Below the pieces are notes generated by a model. That model was given only the letters and a program-made list of their open reading frames with translations, made no database searches and was not told the DNA's origin. A DNA stretch of 64,000 nt from Euglena gracilis (Eukaryota > Euglenida > Euglenophyceae > Euglenales), in assembly GCA_039621445.1 (NCBI GenBank), contig CP154954.1, forward strand, positions 45,177,847-45,241,846, given 5' to 3'. The translations under genes and the position numbers were made by a program. Every line of letters begins with the position of its first letter. Position 1 is the first letter of the stretch. Positions 55,583 to 64,000 of this stretch are shown piece by piece.

Positions 55583-56780
55583 TTTTGAAACCGTGTATCG
55601 GGGGCTCTGGTTTCACGCCCGAACCGGCGGCCGAGGAATCACGGCCAATTTCGCCCAAAACAGCCATGTTTGGGGCAGTTTTGGGCGACTTTGGCCCAAA
55701 TGGGCCGCCGGTCAAAAATGGCAAATTCCACACTGAGGAAGCCATGTTACCCATCAATCGGAAGCTCTTCTCAAGAACTTTCGACAGATGGCCACAAGAT
55801 TCGGCCATAATGCACGCAGCGCTTATTTTTAGCGATCGTGTCTTCCAAAATTTGACATCCTAATTTGTCAAATCCCACAGCTCAGGTTGCATATTGCATA
55901 TCAAACGAAAGGTCTCGCCAACACCTTTCGCTTGGTACCTACAGAACTCAGCCAGATTGCAAAGCGCCCTCAAAATCAGCGATCACATTTTTCCGCATTT
56001 TTCGGACCCCATTTGCATATCTGAGATTGCACTTTTCAGCTGCGATGTTGCCCATCGATCGAAAGCTCTTCTCAAGGGCTTTCTGCAGATGCCCTTAGAT
56101 TTCTGCCATGCTGCGTGGTATTCTACTTCAGAAATTCTCCAAAATTGGCCAAAAGGAAACAAAACCACAAAACCCCCCAATTTTTGCCCCAAGACCACCC
56201 AAAAACTGCTCAAATATGATTGCCACCTGTCTACAAACCCTTTGGACACTTTTTGGCACTTTTTATTTTGGGTCCCCAGACGCTGGTTTCCCGCCCGAAC
56301 GCGTCCTGGACGCCGGTTCGGGCGTGAAACCAGAGCCCCCATACACGGTTTCAGGCGGGGGCCTGTGGTGGCTCACAGGTCAGCATCACAATAATGTGGG
56401 GCTGGTGCAGCCATGGAACTATTTGTTACTAAAGTCCGGGAGAGCGCCTAACCTTCATTTTTGAACAGTTAACTAGTTAACTAGATAGGCCCCAGTTATT
56501 TAATTGACTGCCCCCCCGACAGTCAATTAATTGATCACCCTTGACGGCAGCGCAGGGGATGAAGTCATATACCCCCCCCTTTATTGTCCCCCCCCCTTTA
56601 TTGTCCCTGGGCCCCGGCCGAGGGGGGGTTTTTTTGGCCCGGCCAATGAAATTCCTTTGGTACCCCTTTATTGTCCCCCCCCCCTTATTGTCCGGTCGGG
56701 CCTCCCGGGGGCAGGTCGGTGGGACAATAAAGGGGGGGGGGTACCATGCCCCCCCCCCATATAAGACCAGGTTTTGAATA
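55583..56780. other. Intergenic, repeat-rich, no gene
   Basis: 55,585-55,630 and 56,308-56,346 are inverted copies ('gggggctctggtttcacgcc'). 55,745-55,800 and 56,043-56,098 are direct copies ('gaagctcttctcaag'). 56,565-56,760 alternates C/G runs with 'tttattgtcc' and an inverted 'ggacaataaagg'. Confidence 0.5.
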
Positions 56781-58689
56781 GTGCTGAGCTCTTAATAAGC
56801 GCACACCCACCCCTTCATTGACCCCTCCATACATACTGGCACACCCCATGGAGCTCTTTTGACTGAAATTCATGTGTTTGTGCCAGAAACATGGCGCTGG
56901 CGGGTCGAAAAACGCTCGTTTTCGGCTCAAAACCAGTTTTTCCGGGTCCGGGAGGCCAAAAAACGTCGTTTCGGGCAAAAAAAAATTTTCCGATTTTTTT
57001 CGACTTTTTTGACCCGGTTTTGACCCAAAGTCAATGGGTCGGCGGCCCAAAACGGGGCGCCGGGGGGTTGAAAAACGCTCGTTTTCGGCTCAAAAACAAG
57101 TTTTTCTGGGTCTGGGAGGCCCACCCCCCCCCCCTAACCCCCCCCCCTCAAAACATGCGTTTAAAAAAAAACAAAAAAAAAAAAAAAAAAAAAATTTTCC
57201 GATTTTTTTCGACTTTTTTGACCCGGATTTGACCCAAAGCCAATGGGTCGGCGGCCCAAAACGGGGCGCCGGCGGGTCGAAAAACGCTCGTTTTCGGCTC
57301 AAAAACTGTTTTTCCGGGTCCGGGAGGCCCAAAAACATCGTTTGGGGCCAAAAAAATTTTTTCGATTTTTTTCGACTTTTTTGACCCGGTTTTGACCCAA
57401 AGTCAATGGGTCGGCGGCCCAAAACGGGGCGCTGGCGGGTCGAAAAACGCTCGTTTTCGGCTCAAAAACAGTTTTTCCGGGTCCGGGAGGCCAAAAAACA
57501 TCGTTTCGGGCAAAAAAAAATTTTTCGATTTTTTTCGACTTTTTCGACCCGGTTTTGACCCAAAGTCAATTGGTCGGCGGCCCAAAACGGGGCGCTGGCG
57601 GGTCGAAAAACGCTCGTTTTCGGCTCAAAAACAGTTTTTCCGGGTCCGGGAGGCCAAAAAACATCGTTTTGGGCAAAAAAAAATTTTTTGATTTTTTTCG
57701 ACTTTTTTGACCCGGTTTTGACCCAAAGTCAATGGGTCGGCGGCCCAAAACGGGGCGCTGGCGGGTCGAAAAACGCTCGTTTTCGGCTCAAAAACAGTTT
57801 TTCTGGGTCCGGGAGGCCAAAAAACGTCGTTTCGGGCAAAAAAAATTTTTTTGATTTTTTTCGACTTTTTTGACCCGGTTTTGACCCAAAGTCAATGGGT
57901 CGGCGGCCCAAAACGGGGCGCTGGCGGGTCGAAAATCGCTCGTTTTCGGCTCAAAAACAGTTTTTCTGGGTCCGGGAGGCCAAAAAACATCGTTTTGGGC
58001 AAAAAAAAAATTTTCGATTTTTTTCGACTTTTTTGGCCGAAAACGGCTAAGTCGAACAGAGGGGAAAGTGTACAAAATGGCCTGAAATGGCCAAATTGGC
58101 CAAAAAAACGCCTGTATCTCGGGCTGGGCGGGGAGTTGCGGGGAAACCAAAATCCCAGTAGATAGAGCGTTCCAAGGGCTTCAATTTAGGTCTCTGGACA
58201 TTTCCTTTGATTTTGCACCATTTTCGAGAAATTTTGAAAACATCGATTTTTTGACCCCCCACCCCCCGAAAACGGCGAAGTCGAACAGTGGGAAAAGTGT
58301 ACAAAACGGGCAGCTGCGCCGAAAACGGCCGTATCTCGGGCTAGGCGGGGAGTTGCGGGGAAATCAAAATACCGGTGGATGGGGCGTTCCAAGGGCTTCA
58401 AATTAGGTCTCCGGACATTTCCTTTGATTTGGCTTCATTTTGGAGATATTTTGAAAATTGACATTTTTTGGCCGAAATGGCAGAGTCCAAGGGGGGGGGG
58501 GGCTTATCCAGGGGGGGCGGGTAAATCCTACCGAGTTTGGACCCCTTCGCGCGTGAATAACTCAGGCCTGGCGGGGAGTTGGGGGTCAAACCCAGGTGAT
58601 TCGGAAACTAGGAATCCAGTCGCTCGCGACTGAAAAAAAAAATTCCGGCAACCGGGCCGGGATCATGGTGATAATCCGTCGGTTCCCCC

Positions 58690-58726
<37 letters not shown>

Positions 58727-58798
58727 GGGGGGAGGGGGGGGGGGGTTTCGCCAGGGGTAAGCTTCGCTCTTACCCATAAAGGGATAAGAGCTCAGCGA
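56781..58798 (+). repeat. Composite repeat unit with expanded 163-bp tandem array
   Basis: Begins near GTGCTGAGCTCTTAATAAGC and ends GGGATAAGAGCTCAGCGA. It carries the 163-bp array, two 'tatctcgggct..gcggggag' modules, a 35-G run (about 58,690-58,725) and the terminal hairpin motif 'aagcttcgctctta'. Confidence 0.7.
56890..58040 (+). repeat. 163-bp tandem repeat, about 7 copies
   Basis: The phrase GGCGGCCCAAAACGGGGCGC recurs at 57,041, 57,250, 57,413, 57,576, 57,739 and 57,902; the last four intervals are exactly 163 bp. All six frames give similar pseudo-peptides, so the open frames here are not genes. Confidence 0.92.
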
Positions 58799-60493
58799 CC
58801 AGGGTGTGACGTAGAGCTGAGCTCTTTGGGAGACCACCCCGGCCCGGCCCGGGAAAAACGCTCATTTTCGGCACAAAAACAGTTTTTCTGGGTCAGGGAG
58901 GCCAAGAAAACATCGTTTTGGGGCAAAAAAATTTTTCGATTTTTTTCGACTTTTTTGACCGGTTTTGACCCAAAGTCATGGGTTGGTGGCCCAAAACGGG
59001 GCGCTGGCGGGTCGAAAAACGCTCATTTTCGGCTCAAACACAGGCTTTCCGGGTCCGGGAGGCCAAGAAAACATCGTTTTGGGGCAAAAAAAAATTGTCC
59101 ATTTTTTCGACTTTTTTGACCCGGTTTTGACCCAAAGTCAATGGGTTGGCGGCCCAAAACGGGGCGCCGGCGGGTCGAAAAACGCTCATTTTTGGCTCGA
59201 AAACACTTTTTTCGGGTCCGGGAGGTCAAAAATCATGGTTTTGGGCAAAAAAAAATTTTTCGATTTTTTTCGACTTTTTGACCCAAAAAATGGCTAAGTC
59301 CACCGGCCAGGGGGGTGGGCCCCAGCCACGGGGGGCAGGGGGGGGGGGGTCCGGGTCGGAAAAAATTTTTTGGCCCAAAAACACTTTTTTGATGTTCTGA
59401 AGTGAAAAAAAGTGTTTTTGAGCGAAAAAAATTTTTTCAAAATTTTCGGTCCCGACCTGCCACCCGACCCCCTCTCGCCCAGCCGCCCTCGGACCCCTAC
59501 AGGGCCCCCGAATACCCAAAACTGGCCCAAAATCGCACAACCAGGCCCCGGGAACCCCAAAAAACGGTCAAAACCCCCCCCTAAACCTAATGATTGACCC
59601 CCTGGTTTGGGTCCCAACTGTCCGTCTAGCCCGAGATACGGCCAATTTACGGTTTCGGGCCCTGAACGGGCCAGAACTGGCAAAACTGGCCCAAAACCCC
59701 CAAAACGGCCGGATCTCGGGCTAGGCGAGGAGTTGTCCCAAATCGCGCATACCGATCGATAGGGCGTTCCAAGGTCGTCAAATAAGGTCGTCATCACTTT
59801 TCCTCAACTCCGCAGAGTTTTCGAGATATTTTGAAATTTTCGATTTTTGGACCCCAACCCGGCCGCCGTCGAACCCCCGCAGGGGTCCCCGAATGCCCAA
59901 AACTGGCCCAAAATGGCACAACCAGACCCCGGGAACCCCAAAAAACGGTCAAAACCCCCCCCCTAAACCTAATGATTGACCCCCTGGTTTGGGCTCCAAC
60001 TCCCCGTCTAGCCCGAGATACGGGCAATTTACGGTTTCGTGCCCCGAAACCCAAAACTGGCCAAAACAGGCCCGAAACGGCCAAAACTGGCCAAACTGGC
60101 CCAAAACCCCAAAACGGCCATAACTCGGGCTAGGCAAGTAGTTGGCCCAAACCGCGCATACCGATCGATCGGGCGTCCCAAAGTTGTGGAAGGACGTCCT
60201 CTTCACTTTTTCTCAACTCCCCAGCGTTTTCGAGATATTTTGAAATTTTCGATTTTTTGACCCCAAAATGACCCTGAAATTTCCCCGGAAAAAAAAACGG
60301 TAGACAACTTTTTTGCTCAGGCCATATCTCCGGACTGGCGGGGAGTTACGGGCACCCGAAGTGCTCTGGAGAAACTAGGGAACCTCTCCTAACCTATAGG
60401 CTATTCACTTTGGGGGCCCGGAAATCCAATCACATCGATAATCCTCGGGTGCCCCGACCTACCCAGGGGGGGGCGGGGGGGGGCGGGGGGGGG

Positions 60494-60529
<36 letters not shown>

Positions 60530-60601
60530 CGGGGGGTCCGAACCCCCCGTCGCCGGGGTGGTAAGCTTCGCTCTTACTCTAAAGAGATAAGAGCTCAGCG
60601 A
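58799..60601 (+). repeat. Composite repeat unit 1 (1803 bp)
   Basis: Starts CCAGGGTGTGACGTAGAGC, ends AAAGAGATAAGAGCTCAGCG. The order inside is: GGCCCGG run; two 'gacccggttttgaccc' blocks; inverted 'cacccgacc'/'ccgggtcgg' segment; three 'gcccgagatac' modules; 'gacaacttttttgctc'; a G-run of over 30; end hairpin. No coding sequence. Confidence 0.85.
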
Positions 60602-61698
60602 CCAGGGTGTGACGTAGAGCTGAGCTCTTTGGGGGACCACCCCGGCCCGGCCTGCGAAAAACACTCATTTTTGGCCCAAAAACATGTTTTCTGGGTAAGG
60701 GCCCAAAAACATGTTTTCTGGTAAAACATCGTTTTGGGCCAAAAAAAATATTTTCGATTTTTTTCGACTTTTTTGACCCGGTTTTGACCCAAAGTCAATG
60801 GGTTTGCCAACCAAAACGGGGCCCTGGCGGGTCGAAAAATTCTCGTTTTCGGCTCAAAAACATTTTTTCTGGGTCCGGGAGGCCAAAAAACATGGTTTTG
60901 GGCGAAAAAATTTTTTTCGATTTTTTTCAACTTTTTTGACCCGGTTTTGACCCAAAGTCAATGGGTTGGCCAACCAAAACGGGTCGCTGGCGGGTCGAAA
61001 AACGCTCATTTTCAGCTCAAAAACACTTTTTCCGGGTCCGGGAGGCCAAAAAACATGGTTTTGGGCGAAAAAAAAAATTTCGATTTTTTTTCGACTTTTT
61101 GGCCCAAACATGGGGCGAAAAAAAAAAAATTTTGATTTTTTTTTGACTTTTGGCCCGAAAAACGGCTAAGTCGGACAGTGGGAAAAGTGCGCAAAACGGC
61201 CATTTGGGACCGAAAAAACGGCCGTATCTCGGGCTAGGCGGGGAGTTGGCCCAAACTGCGCATACCGGTGGATAGGGCGTCCCAAAGTTGTGAAATTAGT
61301 TACTCTTTATTTTTTCTCAACTCCCCGGCGTTTTCGATATATTTTGAATTTTTAGATTTATTGACCCAAAAAATGACCCCTTTTACCGGTCCAACAAAAT
61401 TTCTTGAAAAAAAAAAACGGTACACAACTTTTTTGCTCAGGCCAGATCTCCGGAGCGTAGGGGAGTTGCGGGTAAAGTGACGGCTATGGGGAAACTACGG
61501 ACCCTCTCCTAAACGATAGGCTATTCACTTTGGGGGCCAGGAAATCCAATCACATCGATATCCTCGGGGTGCCCTTGCCTACTCAGGGGGGGTGGGGGGG
61601 GGGGGGCGGGGGGGGGGGGGGGGCGGGGGGGTCCGACCCCCCCTCCGGCCCCGGTGGTAAGCTTCGCTCTTACTCTAAAGAGATAAGAGCTCAGCGAC
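60602..61698 (+). repeat. Composite repeat unit 2 (1097 bp)
   Basis: Same boundaries as unit 1, head to tail with it, but lacking the middle modules; it retains the GGCCCGG start, tandem-type blocks, one module, the G-run and the end hairpin. Confidence 0.85.
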
Positions 61699-63505
61699 CC
61701 AGGGTGTGACGTAGAGCTGAGCTCTTTGGGAGACCCCCCCCGGCCCGGCCCGGCGGCCCGGCCCGGGTCATGATGGCCATCATTGGGCATGATGGCCATC
61801 ATTGGGCATAATGGCCATTCGGGGTCATGATGGCCATCCGGGGTCATGATGGCCATCCGGGGTCATGATGGCCATCATTGGTCATGATGGCCATCCGGGG
61901 TCATGATGGCCATCCGGGGTCATGATGGCCATCCGGGGTCATGATGGCCATCCGGGGTCATGATGGCCATCCGGGGTCATGATGGCCATCATTGGTCATG
62001 ATGGCCATCATTGGTCATAATGGCCATCCGGGGTCATGATGGCCATCATTGGTCATGATGGCCATTCGGGGTCATGATGGCCATCATTGGTCATGATGGC
62101 CATCCGGGGTCATGATGGCCATCCGGGGTCATGATGGCCATCCGGGGTCATGATGGCCATCCGGGGTCATGATGGCCATCATTGGTCATGATGGCCATCC
62201 GGGGATGGCCGTCATTGGTCATAATGGCCATTCGGGGTCATGATGGCCATCCGGGGTCATGATGGCCATCCGGGGTCATGATGGCCATCATTGGTCATGA
62301 TGGCCATTCGGGGTCATGATGGCCATCATTGGTCATGATGGCCATCCGGGGTCATGATGGCCATCCGGGGTCATGATGGCCATCATTGGTCATGATGGCC
62401 ATCCGGGGTCATGATGGCCATCCGGGGTCATGATGGCCATCCGGGGTCATGATGGCCATCCGGGGTCATGATGGCCATCCGGGGTCATGATGGCCATCCG
62501 GGGTCATGATGGCCATCCGGGGTCATGATGGCCATCCGGGGTCATGATGGCCATCATTGGTCATGATGGCCATCCGGGGTCATGATGGCCATCCGGGGTC
62601 ATGATAGCCATCATCTTGGTCATGATGGCCATCATTGGGCATGACGGCCGCCATCCGGGGTCATGATGGCCATCCGGCGTCACAATGGCCAATTTTCAAC
62701 TCGAAAACACTTTTTCCGGGTCCAGGAGGCCAAAAAATATGGTTTCGGGCAAAAAAAAATTTTTCGATTTTTTTGGACGTTTTGGCCCGAAAACGGCTAA
62801 GTCGGACAGAGGGAAAAGTGTACAAAACGGCCATTTGGACCTGAAAACGGCCGTATCTAGGGCTAGACGGGGAGTTGCGGGGAAATCAAAATACCAGTAG
62901 ATAGGGCGTTCCAAGGGCTCCAAATTAGGTCTCCGGACATTTTTTTCAACTCCCCACCATTTTGGAGATATTTTGCAAAAACTGGTTTTTGGGCCCATTT
63001 TGGGCTCCAAATGGCAGAGTCCCCCCCTGGCGAAACCCCAAAACGACCATATCTCGGCCCAGGCGGGGAGTTGGCCCAAACCGCGCATACCGGTGGATAG
63101 GGCGTCCCAAAGTTGTGGAATGAGGTACTCTTTAGTTTTTCTCAACTCCCCGGCGTTTTCGAGATATTTTGAATTTTTCGATTTTTTGACCCCAAAAATG
63201 ACCCCCTGTTGCCGCTTTGGAAAAAAAAAAAAAAAAAACGGTAGACAACTTTTTTGCTCGGGCCAGATCTCCGGCCTGGCGCGGAGTTGCGGGCAAAGTG
63301 CGGGCTCTGGACAAACTAGGGACCGTCTCTTAACCTTGAGGTTATCAATTTTCCGGGTCCGGAAATCAGTCCACATCAATATTCCGCGGGTGCCCGGGCA
63401 TACTCGGGGGGGGGCGGGGGGCGGGGGGGGGGCGGGGGGGTCAGGGGGGGTTTCGGGGGGGGTGGTAAGCTTCGCTCTTACTCTAAAGAGATAAGAGCTC
63501 AGCGA
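61699..63505 (+). repeat. Composite repeat unit 3 (1807 bp) with minisatellite
   Basis: Same boundaries; the segment after GGCCCGG is replaced by the 19-bp minisatellite, followed by the usual modules, G-run and end hairpin. Confidence 0.85.
61766..62690 (+). repeat. 19-bp minisatellite, about 48 copies
   Basis: Units alternate GGTCATGATGGCCATCCGG and GGTCATGATGGCCATCATT. Each contains the near-palindromic ATGATGGCCAT core. No spacers as in CRISPR arrays. Confidence 0.95.
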
Positions 63506-64000
63506 CCAGGGTGTGACGTAGAGCTGAGCTCTTTGGGAGACCACCCCGGCCCGGCCCGCGAAAAACGCTCATTTTTGGCTCAAAAACAGTTTTTCTGGGT
63601 CAGGGAGGCCAAAAAACACGGTTTTGGGGCCAAAAATTTTTTTCGATTTTTTTCGACTTTTTTGACCGGTTTTGACCCAAAGTCATGGGTTGGTGGCCCA
63701 AAACGGGGCGCTGGCGGGTCGAAAAACGCTCATTTTCGGCTCAAACACAGGCTTTCCGGGTCCGGGAGGCCAAAAAACATGGTTTTGGGGCAAAAAATTT
63801 TTTTCGATTTTTTTCGACTTTTTTTGACCCGGTTTTGACCCAAAATCAATGGGTTGGCGGCCCAAAACGGGGCGCCGGCGCGGGTCCGGGAGGTCAAAAA
63901 TCATGGTTTTGGGCAAAAAAAATTTTTTCGAATTTTTTCGACTTTTTGACCCAAAAAATGGCTAAGTCCACCGGCCAGGGGGCGGGCCCCAGCCACGGGG
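63506..64000 (+). repeat. Composite repeat unit 4, cut by the window end
   Basis: Starts CCAGGGTGTGACGTAGAGC and proceeds through the GGCCCGG run and three 'gaccggttttgaccc' blocks nearly identical to 58,855-59,335. Confidence 0.85.

Noticed and set aside
56890-58165. Family of 60-120-residue proteins in the tandem array
   Set aside because: Every frame on both strands yields similar pseudo-peptides because the 163-bp unit lacks stops in part; no start or codon signal.
61766-62690. CRISPR array
   Set aside because: Units are contiguous 19-bp repeats with no unique spacers, in a eukaryotic intergenic satellite.

Overview
The window is a stretch of a repeat-rich eukaryotic nuclear genome, most likely from a euglenid (Euglena-like) alga. 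The argument rests on one host gene whose exons can be followed by homology: 18 of its 24 introns are ordinary GT-AG, but six have no usable GT/AG ends. Five of those six obey one rule: bases +4 to +6 (CAG or CAA) pair with bases -8 to -6 (CTG or TTG), usually extending to 6-10 pairs. That is the described hallmark of euglenid nonconventional introns. The species is not determined.

Layout. Positions 1-6.4 kb hold a Ty3/Gypsy-like LTR retrotransposon on the minus strand: a long coiled-coil Gag with two CCHC knuckles, then a pol frame with an aspartic protease that runs off the left edge. Positions 6.5-11.3 kb hold a DIRS-like tyrosine-recombinase retrotransposon on the plus strand. It has Gag-like, RT, RNase H, Dam-like and recombinase segments plus the inverted-repeat/ICR layout of DIRS elements, but is broken by frameshifts and stops. 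Positions 11.3-15.1 kb are repeats, including an inverted copy of a composite repeat that forms the right end of the window.

Positions 15,167-52,667 (minus strand) are one complete host gene, coatomer subunit beta (beta-COP). It has 25 exons encoding about 977 residues spread over 37.5 kb; two exons are only 32 nt. About 92% of the locus is intron, filled with at least five families of short nonautonomous DNA transposons. Several copies keep terminal inverted repeats and 8-bp target-site duplications that can be read directly. There are also foldback palindromes and long G/C homopolymers. A candidate spliced-leader acceptor lies 15 nt upstream of the start codon.

Positions 52.7-56.8 kb are intergenic, with one more small transposon, a 60-bp-arm hairpin and no convincing gene. 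Positions 56.8-64 kb are a satellite-like region: a 163-bp tandem repeat, then head-to-tail 1.1-1.8 kb composite units bounded by GCTGAGCTCTT motifs, one containing about 48 copies of a 19-bp minisatellite.

The only host protein gene recognised is beta-COP; everything else is mobile or repetitive DNA. No rRNA, tRNA, CRISPR or bacterial-type operon was found.
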